In this document: positions 11,052 to 23,223 of the stretch, piece after piece | Layout of the letters: every line of letters starts with the position of its first letter | How positions within the stretch are numbered: position 1 is the stretch's first letter | The notes under the pieces: generated by a model | Databases searched by the model: none | Told to the model about the DNA's origin: nothing | The model's input: the letters and a program-made list of their open reading frames with translations, nothing else | DNA from: Euphorbia lathyris | Lineage: Eukaryota; Streptophyta; Magnoliopsida; Malpighiales; Euphorbiaceae | Assembly (NCBI RefSeq): GCF_963576675.1 | Contig: NC_088911.1 | Location: 33,316,256 to 33,380,255 of the forward strand | Direction: 5' to 3' | DNA: 64,000 bases | Program-made: the position numbers and the translations under genes

Positions 11052-14000
11052 TTTTGAATTAATATGTAAAAAAAATTCTATTCCCCTTTTATGTGTGTGA
11101 TGCCCATTTCAATTAAAATAAATTAAAATGAAATAAACATAATTATGAAGTATCAGAAATAAATATGTTATGATTATAGATATCATATACATAGGTGTCC
11201 GCTATAGTTACTTTGTTTTTTACAAAGTACCGTTATTTTATGCTCATATTCACCATTGGATTAATTTTATGCTCCATCATCCAATGATGAAAACACATGT
11301 TATGTAGATATAATAATCAAAGACTTAGTTTTATAATATAATATACATAAAACAGAAAACAACACTATTTTATTTATTGAAGTCAAGAATAAAAATCATC
11401 ATTTTTAGAATATATACCTGTAGATCATTAATAGGAAATTGAAAATAGTCATAACCATTTTAAATATAAACTTGATAATTAAATAGATAAAATAAATAAA
11501 AAAAACAATAGTAACATTTCAATTAAAGAAAAAGAATAGTTAACTAAAACTATCAATTTCGGAACACTATTCATATGAGTTTGCATCTGTAAACTTAACA
11601 CCTTACAAGGAACATAGTCTCGATGACGATTGAACTAATAATATATAGATTGACATATAAAGTCCCAGTAATTAATCAAGGTAGCAAAAATTAAAATCCT
11701 AATGACGACGACTTCACATACCGACCGATCGGAACCAGTGAGCTGCCGACTCAATAAGATAGTTAATTAAATACAAAGTTCAACCACATGCGCATACAAT
11801 AGTTTCATGCATTTAATTTATAGGTTATCAAACAACATGTATAACGAATTGCAAATTAATAGTCGTTTAATTTAAGGGTCATGCTTATCCTAGTATAGTA
11901 ATACTCAATGGTTGCATGGCCATAATATCTATATCATGGGCGTACCATATCGTAACAAATATATGGTATCCCAATAATATACCTTTAGGTACCCTATCAT
12001 AACAAATACCCGGTACCTTACACTCTATCGTAACAAATACCCGGTGTCAATATTTCACATGATCATACAATTCAATTTTCTCAATTCAGTCGCTACCATT
12101 GAATGTACTATCCTAGATAAGTTTTTTCTCATAATTTTCCAGTCTTTCCTATTATGCAAAATTTATCAAATGTACCATCATCAATTTCATTCGATCATTA
12201 ATAAGTCTCGGTCTAAAATCTATTCATGTCCTCAACCATCGATGTCAAATTCAATTCATTCACGTCACCGAAGTCACCGTAAATGTATCAAGCATACATG
12301 TCAAATATGTAAATCAAATCAGTAAGCAATTAATACACCCAGTCAAGTATAGCATCCAAACATACAAGCACACATTCTATATATTTAATTAACCACTAAC
12401 CTCTGTTACCCAAAACAAATCTTATTAATCAGCTAATTCTTTTGGTCTATCTTCCGTTTGATCCTAGTGTCCTGTATATATATAATTAATTAACTACACA
12501 TATATATTAATTCATATACCTGAATAATATAGAAAAACTAATATTATGTATATTCTAATATTCTGGAATTTGAAACTTGTAATCTATGACACATATATTA
12601 TGTTAAATAAAATGAAAGTAAACTTGAAACTGTCTAGAAAGTTTTTGGAATAATTAGTTTTTTTAAAAAAAATCAAAATATCTTAAAGTCTCAAGAGGTA
12701 AAATCTGTCCTATATGGTAAGAATCTAATATATATTCAATTGTCAAAATAACATCCGACAAAAGTGTTGATGGAGTATAAGTAATTGAAAAAGTAGTTGG
12801 AATCAATCAGAATTAATAATAAAATACTAAAATCAATTTCTATTGGTAGCCATGAAAAGAAAAGCTTGGATTTGAAATAAAGAAGCAGTAAAAATTGAAA
12901 ATGAAACCTCTTATATGTACCTAATCGTTTTTCTTATTTTCTTTTCTCCGCCGAAGGAACCCAGTTCTAAGCAAGTCGTAGTTTCTATCGTAAGGACTTA
13001 GGTTTTCTTTTTTTTTCTCTTTTTCTTTTAGGTGGTATTCTACAAGTAAATAACTGCTTCCTAATATATTAATTTAATAAACAATACAATTATCAATAGA
13101 GAATAAATTAAAACCGTTATAATTATACAAACTATGCTAATACAATATATTTTAAATTTCAGTATATAAATGCATGAAACTAATCAATGTATGTGTATTA
13201 CTATTTTATGGGCGTTACAATGTGCCTATGTATTGACATTCTCTCTTATTTTGTAAATAAAAAAATGAGACAAAGACAATTCTCTCCTAATTTTCTTTTT
13301 CGTCCCTTCATTTTTGTTTTCTATTCTCTGTTTGTTTCATGTTCTTGCTTTCAAAATTCAAAACTATATAATTATTATAAAATATTAATAAAGTTAAAGA
13401 AGTGATACCTGTCGAGCGTGACTGATATTGTATTGAGTGAAAGAATGAAAAACAAATTGATTGAATATATTGATAGGATATTACGAGATGAAAATATGAG
13501 AACTCGTTACCTTAAGATGATTCAATTGGATATATTGGGTTATTGTAGCCTTATGAATCATTGAATTCGAATACTTTGGTGATTATGAAATTCCATCAAG
13601 TAAAATGATTATCATCAAGATGAATTTGTGTCTAATTCTTACGAATTTTTTTATACGTAATTGAAGTTTTGTAATACAAAGACTAAATGTATATATGTAC
13701 CATATTGAATCCATGAAGTCTCTTCGTGTGCAACATTAGAAAAGTATTAATAGTAATAGTTTATACCATGATAAATTGATGTTGCTTCCATTTCAACATA
13801 GATTGTGATTATTTTGTATCGTAGATATAATATTGAATTTTAATTATAGTTTAATTTAATTTTTGGTTTTTCATTGTATTCTAATATATTTCTTAATTAA
13901 TCTTCTATTTTATTATTATTATTTTAAAGAATTCCGATTAGAAAAAATATATATGAAAATTACTAAAAAGTACAAATTGTGGACTTTTGTAAAAATAAAT

Positions 14001-14250
14001 AAATCATTCACCTCTAGTTAAAATTCTATAAAAAAATTGATCAATTTTTATTTTTAAAATTAATTTAATTTGATTTGAATTATCAATAATATATATATAT
14101 ATATATATATATTAATTTAAATTATTCAAAAGTAAAATATGTTAATTTATTTATTTCTTTAAATTATACAGAAGTTTCATATCCCGTGCATCGCATGAGT
14201 TTTCAACTGGTAATAAAAGATAAAGAATATGTACTTCTATTCTATTGGAC
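11052..14250. other. AT-rich intergenic DNA with a possible LTR-like remnant at 11880-12320
   Basis: Most of this stretch shows nothing. Between about 11945 and 12050, three imperfect copies of 'TATCGTAACAAATACCCGGTA' lie in direct order, followed by sequence resembling an LTR leader. I could not find both ends or any coding domain, so this is only a suspicion. A (TA)n tract lies at about 14089-14113. Confidence 0.3.
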
Positions 14251-14893
14251 CATATTGGGGTGTTAACGAGCCGAACTGATATCAAACCTAGACAGGCTCG
14301 ACTTGACTCAAGAATCGAAGAGATCGGCGCCAGCCCAGAGCCCCGGGGGGGCCGAAGCCCCCCGGCCACCGGCTCCGCCCTTGAGAAGCGTTAATTTTGT
14401 CCCGTCTAGCCCCCCTAATATTAGTATATATTTAATCCATGTAGTATTATTTCAATAGTTTAAAATGGATGAGTCGTTTTAAGAGCCATGTTTTAATGTG
14501 AGAGGATATAGGTTCAAACCACATTAAAGTAAATTTTTTTTTTTTTGTATTATTTGAACTTTATTTTTTCAATTGACTCTTTATTGTTTTATTTGAATTT
14601 ATTTTTATTATATCTCTTTTTTTAAGAATTTATTATCTCTTTTCTATAAAAAAAATCAATTAACTTAATTTCTAAAATAAATTTTATGAAAATTATAAAA
14701 ATTTATAGCTACAAATAAAAAAAGTGTGAAAATATTATAATTTTTAGCCAATATATCAAAACGATAAAGTTTCAGTGTGTTGGAAACTTAAAAAAAACTT
14801 GCTCAACCCTGACGGGTTGGACTTCGAAAAATTACTTCCCATAGTCGGACTAAAATTAGCCCTCTCAGGTGTCGATTCCTGGCTCCGCCACTA
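14251..14893. repeat. GC-rich repeat remnant with two GGCTCCGCC words
   Basis: A GC-rich island at 14320-14390 (CCCCGGGGGGGCCGAAGCCC, then CCGGCTCCGCCC) contrasts sharply with the surrounding AT-rich DNA. A second CCTGGCTCCGCCAC lies at about 14878-14891, with AGCCC/AGCCCTC words just inside each. The two copies are direct, so I cannot assign an element class. The - strand frame 14151-14369 is a by-product of the GC island. Confidence 0.35.
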
Positions 14894-15486
14894 TCGACGT
14901 GCCTATAATTTTATGCTCAAGATAGGCTCTGACTTGAGATAAGCTCTCGAACGACTCCGTTTTAATTTATTCAATAGTACATGATTTAGTATTTTATTAT
15001 CTAATTTCAGCATTTTAATGAAGGAAACACTAAATTCAAACTTAAAACAAGTTTAATATACAATTGACATTCAATTTATAAGATTATATTTAATTTATAA
15101 GATTAAAAAACTATAGTCGCTAATAAATTTAAATTTTATGTAAAGTCTACAATCATATAATTTTAAATTTACAATAATTTTAACATACAAAATAAAATTA
15201 ACAAAAGGTTAAAAAGTTAAAAATAAAACTGAATACATTTTTTTTTTTTGAAACCAAATACATTTTTTAAACAGTGACTTTTTTTTTTTGTAAAAGATTA
15301 AAAAGTCAGAAATAAAATTGATATAGGGTTTTAACTAAAAAATTTAATTAGGGCTCAAAGCAATTTAAAGTGTTTTTTTTTTCAGTTTAAAACAAATAGA
15401 ATGTCTTTATATTTTTTTTATGATCAGTTTAGGATAATTATTATTTTTTTCGTTTATTTTATTTGAAATTATATATAGAAGATATC

Positions 15487-16324
15487 TGGTGTGATAAAAA
15501 TCTTATAATGTGACAGAGTTCATGATGTGATAATGACCAATTTTATAATTAAGTAGTGCTGATGTCATTGTAGAGAGAATTGTTTTGTTTCTTTTCTTTA
15601 AAATGCATTTTTTTGACTTTTCAAACCTCGTTTTTTGAAAAAAATTATACCATTGGACTCGTTTTAATTAGATGGTCATTTTAAAGCTAAGGTAAAAAAA
15701 TCCGATGAACGAAATCCGGCGATTAGGTGGGTGTTTTCCGTCGAGAAAAAAATAGTACTTCAAAAATTCTTAAAATATTCCAGAAAATGTAAAACGTTAC
15801 TCTGAGAAACTTTAATTCTTGGGTTGAAGTGAGATTTCTTACGGTTTAGTCCCAATAAAATATTTTCCTTAATTTTATCCATTTTACATGCTTCAACAAT
15901 TTATTAGGTCAAAACTGTAAGGAATCTCATTTTGAGCCAAGAATTAAAGTTTCTTAAAATGATATTTTACATGTTTTGAATTTTTTTGATAATTTTTTTG
16001 GATACGTTTTTTGTCATACCTTTTAGCACTATGTATTGGAATATTTTGTTAGAACAATATAACAATTCCGTTGGAACAATTGGTACACAGATTTATTCTG
16101 TTGGAAGAATATAAGAATTAGAATTATTTTCTAAATAATATAACTAATATAAATTTGAAGATACTATGTTAAATACTAAAAAACAAAAATGAAATTGAAG
16201 ACGGTAGATAATAAAATTGATTTGGAACAATTAGTACACTGATTTATTCTGTTGGAACAATATAAGTATTATGTTGGAACAAAAAGTTTATGGTGTGGCA
16301 AGGAGCTTATGGTGTGACAGAATA
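15487..16324 (-). mobile_element. Partial, inverted copy of the long-inverted-repeat element family seen at 20171-21900
   Basis: 15487-16300 matches the reverse complement of the right half of the 20171-21900 element: end (TCTGGTGTGATAAAAATCTTA), long repeat arm with 'GAACGGAATCCGGCGATTAGG'-like words, then core sequence rich in TTGGAACAAT. Its last 40 bp (about 16286-16325) duplicate the left end of the next copy (about 16349-16388). It is therefore an incomplete copy joined head-on to its neighbour. Confidence 0.65.
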
Positions 16325-17787
16325 GGGATGAGATCTAGTGAGACAAGGGCTTGTGATGTGGCAAGGAGCTTATGGTGTGACAGAATAAAACTACGTAGTT
16401 TTGATGATAATTTAAAAGGACAATGTGACAAATTTGTAAATAAAATGAAAGAGAGGATATAAAAAATTGTTTTATTTTTTTATTTAAAATACATTTCCCG
16501 AACTTTCTAATCTCGTTTTTCAAAATTTTTTATACCGTTGGACTCGTCTTAATTAGATGGTCATTTTAAGATCCCATAAGCTCAGGTAAAAAAATTTCCA
16601 GTGAACGGCATCCGGCGATTAGGTGGGCGTTTTTCGGTGGAAAAAAACGTGCCCGGAAAATTCTCAAAAATTTCAGAAAATATAAAACATTATTCTGAGA
16701 AACTTTAATTCTTGGGCCAAAGCAGGATGTATTTCGGTTTAGTCTCAATAAAACTTTTTCCTTAATTTTATCCATTTTACATGCTTCAATAATTTGTTGG
16801 GCCAAAACCATAAGGAATCTCACTTTGAGTCAAGAATTAAAGTTTCTTAAAATAATGTTTTACATGTTTTTAAATTGTTTGATAATTTTCTAGACACGTT
16901 TTTGATCCTACCTTAACTGTACTCTCTTCTCCAGATGTCAAATCAGTTGCGAAGGACTGCTGCCGGATTGAAAAGGAAGGTGCTTCGATAGAAACTCCAG
17001 AAGAAGTGTATTTCCAGGATTTGAATGAGAAGCCCCAGCAAAGAGAGTTTGTTGATCCTGAACTTTTTTAGTTTAGATGAAATCCTCAAGCATGGAATAG
17101 TATTCTTTCACCAGGTGGGATGAAAGTAAAGAAGAAGGTAAGCTTCTTCTATCGGTTTTTTTCGGACAGCAACTTTATAGCTTACTCCGCACAACTAAGA
17201 GTCTCAGTTACTCGAGAAAGACTTATTCTTATTCCAGTTCAGAAGACCGGGGAAACCCCTGCAACACATAGTGCTGAAAGGTAGGACAAAAAATTTGCCC
17301 AAAAAATTATTAAAAAATTCTAAAATATGTAAAACATTATTTTAAGAAACTTTAATTCTTCGTTCAAAATGATATTCCTTACGGTTTTGACCCAATAAAT
17401 TGTTGAAGCATGTAAAATGGATAAAATTAAGGAAAATATTTTATTGGGACTAAAACGTAAGAAATCCCGCTTCGATCCAAGAATTAAAGTTTCTCATTAT
17501 GTTTTACATTTTCGGGAATATTTTGAGAATTTTCTAGGCACTTTTTTTCTCGCCGGAAAACGCTCACCTAATCGCCGGATTCTATTCACCGGAATTGTTT
17601 TTTACCTGAGCTTATGGGATCTTAAAATGACCGTCTAATTAAGACGAGTCCAAGGGTATAAATTTTTTTGAAAAACGAGGTTGAAAAAGTCAGAAAAATA
17701 CATTTTAAAGAAAAGAAATAAAACAATTTTATCTTCCTGCAATGATATCAGCACCGCTTAATTACAAAATTTATCATTGTGACACAT
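16325..17787 (+). mobile_element. Long-inverted-repeat DNA element carrying a captured exon-like segment
   Basis: The left end (GGGATGAGATCTAGTGAGAC) and left arm match the element at 20171. The right arm (about 17270-17787) is its reverse complement, with arms of about 520-590 bp. It ends next to a (TA)n tract at about 17788-17803. The interior differs from the sister copy: instead of the TTGTTCCAA-rich core it holds about 350 bp of exon-like sequence. No transposase is present, so it is non-autonomous. The frames at 16566-16823 and 17417-17638 are the same arm read on opposite strands, not genes. Confidence 0.65.
16934..17280 (+). pseudogene. Captured exon-like gene fragment inside the transposon, identity unknown
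   Basis: After TCTTCTCCAG, which resembles a splice acceptor, a frame of 45 codons (16935-17069) runs open with ordinary protein-like composition (for example EEVYFQDLNEKPQQREFVDP) before a TAG. A second stretch follows to about 17260 with GGTAAG, a donor-like site, near 17136. The base composition is clearly less AT-rich than the arms. I do not recognise the parent gene. The segment is interrupted and cannot make a full protein as it stands. Confidence 0.4.
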
Positions 17788-18149
17788 TATATATATATAT
17801 ATAAAAGAAACTTTGTATATGTAATATGTGTTTATTCAAGTGAGAATAAATAGTGGAGCAATGTTGTAAAAAAAAAAAAAAAATAGTGGAGCAATACTTA
17901 TACATATTATTTTATTTTATTTCTATATTTTTATATTCGTGTGATGGAGTAAATTAATGGCTCCATATGGATGGAATAACATGCATGACATATTGAAGAA
18001 TCATTTGGTTCATTTGACAAGAAAACCATTTCTTAATTTGTATATTCAAGTCATGATGCACACAACTTTATATTTTACTTAAAATTCCAGTTAATCTTAG
18101 ACTTTGTCAAAAAAAAATCAATAATAATAGTTCCCACGTATCCACCTTT

Positions 18150-18157
18150 GTATATAA
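18150..18157 (+). promoter_or_regulatory. Candidate TATA box of the CYP716 gene
   Basis: GTATATAA lies 47-54 bp before the ATG at 18204 and is followed by a CA/A-rich short leader. The spacing suits a short 5' UTR. Confidence 0.5.
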
Positions 18158-18203
18158 TTCCCACATCTACAAAAGAGAAAAACAAACAAAAGCAACCCCA
18201 AAA

Positions 18204-19775
18204 ATGGAGCTTTTCTTTCTTATTGCCTTAACCATATTTGTGATCCTTGTTACCTTTCCAATTCTGGGTCTTTTATTCAAACCAAATGGTGTAAATCTTC
18301 CACCAGGCAAGACAGGTCTTCCCTACATTGGAGAAAGCTTGGAATTTCTTTCCACAGGCAGGAAAGGAGAGCCTGAAAAGTTCATCTATGACAGGATGTC
18401 AAAATTCTCTTCTCTAATTTTTAAAACCTCAATTCTCGGGGAACATACAGCAGTGGTATGCGGTGCACAAGGGCATAAGTTCTTATTCTCGAACGAGAAT
18501 AAATTAGTGACTGCTTGGTGGCCGAAATCCATCCTGAAACTCTTTCCTTCCTCTAGCCAAAGCACAATCTTAGCAGAAGGAATGAGGATGAGAAAGATGT
18601 TACCGATGTTTCTGAAACCAGAGGCGTTGCAAAGACACATAGGGGTGATGGATTCTCTTGCCCAAACACATTTTAAGGCGAGTTGGGAGGGGAAGGAACA
18701 TGTGACAGTCTATCCACTTGCTAAACTATACACTTTCACAGTTGCCTGCAAAGTGTTCTTGAGCATGGAAGATGAAAAGGAAGTTCAACAGTTTGGTGTT
18801 CCTTTCAATGATATGGCTTCAGGAATCATATCTATTCCTATAAATCTTCCTGGAACATCATTCCGTCGGGGATTGAAGGCATCCAAAATTATTAGAGATG
18901 AGATGTTAAGGATGATTAGGCAAAGGAGGAAGGAGCTTTCCGAAAAGAAAGCATCTCCAACACAAGATATACTTTCACATATGTTGGTTGCAACTGATGA
19001 AGAAGGGCAGAAGTTAGGGGATATTGGGATTGCTGATAAGATCATATCTTTGCTGATTGGTGGTCATGATACTGCTAGTGCTACCATAACTTTTATTGTC
19101 AAATTTCTTGCTGAGCTTCCAGATGTCTACAGAAATGTGGTCAAAGGTAAAACTTTTATTAAACCATTTGAACCATTGGAATCATAAATAAAAAAAATGA
19201 ACGTTTTATGTGAACAGAACAATTGGAGATTGCAAAATCAAAAGCAGCAGGGGAATTATTGAACTGGGAAGATATTCAGAAGATGAAATACTCATGGAAT
19301 GTTGCTTGTGAAGTAATGAGATTAGCACCACCACTACAGGGTTCCTTTAGAGAAGCCTTGCATGACTTTGAGTATGCTGGTTTCTCTATTCCAAGGGGCT
19401 TCAAAGTAAGTAGTAATGAATTCCAACCTTAGGGGCTTCAAATTAAGTAGTAATTAATTTATTCTCTTGCAGCTTTATTGGAGTGCACATTCAACACACA
19501 TGAACCCAGAATGTTTTCCAACACCAGAAAAGTTTGATCCATCAAGATTTGAAGGAGTAGGGCCAGCTCCATACACATTTGTTCCATTCGGAGGAGGTCC
19601 AAGAATGTGTCCAGGAAAAGAATATGCAAGATTGGAAATTCTTGTTTTTATGCACAATATTGCTAAGAGGTTCAAGTGGGAAAAGCTTATTCCTCAAGAG
19701 AAAATTGTTGTTGATCCTATGCCTATCCCAGCTAAAGGCCTTCCACTTCACCTTTACCCACAACATTATCACTAA
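18204..19775 (+). CDS. CYP716: Cytochrome P450, CYP716 family (triterpene oxidase type), three exons
   Basis: Exons 18204-19146, 19218-19405 and 19473-19775 join with GT-AG introns to 477 aa, close to the usual 480 aa. The N-terminal hydrophobic helix (residues 2-25) anchors it in the ER membrane and is followed by the proline hinge [13 protein letters not shown]. The I-helix motif GGHDTAS starts near residue 286. The ExxR motif is EVMR in exon 2, and the haem loop [12 protein letters not shown] has the iron ligand at Cys423. The segments [20 protein letters not shown] and [20 protein letters not shown] are typical of CYP716. Members such as CYP716A oxidise amyrin or lupeol at C-28. The exact substrate here cannot be read from sequence. 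No stop or missing key residue is seen. Confidence 0.93.
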
Positions 19776-20133
19776 ACTCTTTTCCTTTCCTTGGGATTTA
19801 TTTTACTTTTATTTTCCAACAAAAATATGTCAATTAAGTTACACTATTTGTATTTTCACTTTTCGAGAGGACGGTCAATGCTTTATATATATTATCAACC
19901 TAAATAAATATATCTTGTTTTCATTAGTTGTTATATCATATTCATATTTCTATATACGCAAGCAAACATATAATTTATTCGTCTCTTTTTTTTTTGTTTT
20001 TTACTCAATACAACAAAGAAAGCAAACAAGATGTTTCAATAAAAGAATCATCTAACTACGTACTAAGTAACATATATTATCACCTATGGGTTGTAGCCAA
20101 ATGGGCAAGACAAGTTGAGTTTGTTAGTGTTAG

Positions 20134-20134
<1 letters not shown>
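19776..20134. other. 3' flank of the P450 gene
   Basis: T-rich sequence likely to include the 3' UTR. No further gene is seen. The frames that overlap the last P450 exon here are shadows. Confidence 0.4.

Positions 20135-20170
<36 letters not shown>
20135..20170. repeat. (TA)18 microsatellite abutting a transposon
   Basis: A pure TA dinucleotide tract directly precedes the GGGGTGAGATCTAG end of the element at 20171. A matching (AT)9 tract begins directly after its other end at 21901. Confidence 0.85.
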
Positions 20171-20173
<3 letters not shown>

Positions 20174-21900
20174 GTGAGATCTAGTAAGACAATGGCTTGT
20201 AGTGTGGATAGGAGCTTATAGTGTGACATAATAAAACTACATAGTTTTGATGATAATTGAAAAGGGTAAAGTGGAAAATTTGTAAATAAAAGGAAAGAGA
20301 GTATAAAGAAAATTGTTTTATTTCTTTTCTTTAAAATACATTTTTCCGACCTTTCTAATCTCGTTTTCAAAAAAATTTATACTGTTAGACTCGTCTAAAT
20401 TAGACGGTCATTTTGAGGTCTCAAAAGCTCAGGTAAAAGAATTCCGGTGAACGGAATCCGGCGATTAGGTAGGGTTTTCCGGTGAGAAAAAAAAGTGTCC
20501 AGAAAATTCTCAAAAAATTCGAGAAAATGTAAAAAATTATTATGAGAAACTTTAATTCTTAGGTCGAAGCGGAATTTCTTACAGTTTAGTCCCAATAAAA
20601 AATTTTCTTTAATTTTATCCATTTTATATGCTCCAATAATTTATTGGATCAAAACCGTACGGAATCTCGCTTTGAGCTAAGAATTAAAGTTTCTTAAAAT
20701 AATGTTTTACATGTTTTAGAATTTTTTAATAATTTTCTGGACATACTTTTGGGCCTACCTTTCAGCACTATGTGTTGGGAAAAAACCAGCACGTCGTTCT
20801 AAATCAGTGTACAAATTGTTCCAATTAGTGTACAAATTGTTTCAAATCAGTGTATCAATTGTTCCAATAAAATAATTATATTATTCCAACATAATTCTTA
20901 AATTATTCCAACAGAATACTTACATTGTTCCGACAGTGTAGGAAATTGTTCCAAATCAGTGTACCATTTGTTCCAACATAATACTTATATTTTTGCAACG
21001 GAATAAATCAGCGTACCAATTGTTCCAACAAAATAGTTTTATTATTCAAGCATAATACTTATATTGTTCCAACATAATAAATCAGTTTACCAATTGTTCC
21101 AAATCAATTTTATTATCTATCGTCTTCAATTTCATTTTTGTTTTTTAGTATTTAACATAGTGTCTTCAAATTTATACTAGTTATATTATTTAGAAAATAA
21201 TTCTAATTCTTATATTCTTCCAACAGAATAAATCTGTGTACTAATTGTTTCAAAAGTGTACAATTTTTTTTAACATAATAGTTATATTATTCCAACAAAA
21301 TACTTATATTGTTCCAACGGAATTATTATATTGTTCCAACAAAATATTCCAACACATAGTGCTGAAAGGTAGGACAAAAAATGTGCCCAAAAAATTATCA
21401 AAAGAATCCAAAACATGTAAAATATCATTTTAAGAAACTTTAATTCTTGGCTCAAAACGAGATTTCTTACAGTTTTGATCTAATAAATTGTAAAAGCATA
21501 TAAAATGGATAAAATTAAGGAAAAAGTTTTATTGGGACTAAACCGTAAGAAATCCCGATTCGATCCAAGAATTAAAGTTTCTCGGAATAATATTTTACAT
21601 TTTCTGGAATGTTTTGAGAAATTTTAGGATATTTTTTTCTCGTCGGAAAACGCCCACCTAATCGCCGATTCCGTTCACCGGAATTTTTTTTACCTGAGCT
21701 TCTGAGATCTTAAAATGACCGTCTAACTAAGACAAGTGCAACGGTATAAAAAATTTCGAAAAACGAGGTTGAAAAAGTCGAAAAAATGCATTTTAAAGAA
21801 AAGAAATAAAATAATTCTCTCTCTCATGCAATGACATCAGCACTACTTAATTATAAAATTGGTCATTATCACACTATAAGATTTTTGTCACACCAAATCT
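20171..21900. mobile_element. Non-autonomous long-inverted-repeat element inserted in a TA microsatellite
   Basis: About 1.73 kb. The left arm (about 20310-20780) and right arm (about 21360-21830) are inverted copies of each other, with shared landmarks such as 'GAACGGAATCCGGCGATTAGG', 'CTTTAATTCTT' and 'CAGCACTATGTGTTGG'. The outermost 100-140 bp of the two ends differ more. The core (20780-21360) is built from many TTGTTCCAA words. TA repeats abut both ends, as in rice 'Micron' elements that target (TA)n. No open frame codes for a transposase. Confidence 0.7.
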
Positions 21901-21918
21901 ATATATATATATATATAT

Positions 21919-23140
21919 TCATTTTCTATATATTTGGGATATATTGGGTTGGGTTGATTTTTGGTTTAATGAGCTTAATATTGTGGTTATATTTGCATTG
22001 ATTAAGTAGAAAGTGGGAATTAAATTGAGTGAAAAATGGAGAAATAAATCACAAAAAAAAAAATTTTGAAATTAAAAATGTTTTCAAAATGAAAATAAAA
22101 GATTTTTAATTCTTTTTTCTCACTTCAAATGACTTTTTAAAATGTCACGTTTTGAAACCTTAATCCGTTCCAACGGCGGGTTAAGCGAACATTGTAACTA
22201 AAAATGTTTTCGAGAAATGAGCTTTTTGAATATTTATTAAAAGTAAATAAAGGAGTTTTAAGTCAATTTTCTTTCAAAACAATTTTTGTGTAAAATAATT
22301 GACTTGTATGCCTAACCACGTTCTTCATTAATGGTTTTCGAATTCACGTTTTAAAATACTTAAGTCGTTCCAACGACGATTCGAGTGAAAAGCATATAGA
22401 TTAACGGGGTTTTTAAAACGTGCCTAAATCGTTCCAACGGCGATTAAGGCACGAACCATGTAAATAAATATTCTTTTTGGGGAGAGTTTAACTTAGATAT
22501 GATGTATAGGTTGAATGAACATTACAATGTAATTTATTGCTTTATTGCTTCCTTCTCCTCCTTCCTCATAATTAATTCTCGTAAAAATGAGTGATTCTTT
22601 AATAAAATGGCTTTCATTAATATGCTAAAAAACGGTTTTCAAAGCGAGAAAGAAAATGTTTCAAATGAATTTAAAACTTAAAGAAATATGTGATTAGTCC
22701 GTTAGCGCCTAAGGTGTTAAGTAGGAGGTCGGTGGTCCAGAACCGGGCGATGTCGAGGTGCCTAGTAGCCTTTCTTCGGAAAGGAGCTAACATTCTTGGC
22801 TCGTACCAAATTTCCCTAACTTACACCGGTCTCCCGCAAGGGATCGGTGTTCATTTCTCATTCGTAGGTGGCGACTCTTCCATACTCTGAGCTTCGGTCC
22901 TGCCGAGTAGCTTGATTCCCAGATTGGTTGCTTTCGGCGCTAATCACATCGTTGTCGTCAACGGTGTCTTCCCCTCGGGTTCACCGAGCGAGGCTTGACA
23001 CCTACAATAGCGTAGTCTTTTTATTACTCTTTATAGTCTATTTTCGTCCCTTGGATCTTGTACGTTGTAGTTTATATGGATATGAGGTTTTATTCCTTTT
23101 AAATTTCATGTTGTATTTGTACTTTTTAATTTTTTAATTT
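21919..23140 (+). mobile_element. Likely LTR-retrotransposon remnant (LTR and leader only)
   Basis: Three spaced copies of a CGTTCCAACGGCGA-like word (about 22168, 22357 and 22430) occur in LTR-like sequence. A less AT-rich leader follows (22690-22985) with GTAGGTGGCGACTCTTCCAT, which resembles a primer-binding-site region of plant Ty3-type elements. No gag or pol domain follows. The frames at 22690 and 22928 do not resemble any domain. Ends are undefined, so class and borders are uncertain. Confidence 0.4.
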
Positions 23141-23223
23141 AATAGAATGATATATGATATTTTTATTAAAAAAAATAAAAAATTTGTGCGTTTCCAAATC
23201 ATTGTTACTCATATAAAAGGGTT

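Noticed and set aside
12044..12325. 93-aa frame on the + strand with several Cys/His residues
   Set aside because: Cysteines are not spaced like any zinc finger I know, and the sequence overlaps an LTR-like repeat. Treated as chance.
14470..14535. GGTTCAAACC at 14511-14520 as the B box of a tRNA or SINE
   Set aside because: No A box at the right distance and no cloverleaf could be drawn, so a chance match is likely.
16566..17638. Repeated frames (16566-16823, 17417-17638, 20395-20622) with similar MDKIKEN...LLGL peptides
   Set aside because: They are the same transposon arm read on opposite strands at three places. The similarity comes from the repeat DNA, there is no known domain, and the frames do not extend.
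20135..20170. Could the short repeats be a CRISPR array or centromeric satellite?
   Set aside because: This is plant nuclear DNA. The repeats are simple TA tracts or transposon ends, and no regular repeat-spacer pattern is present anywhere in the window.
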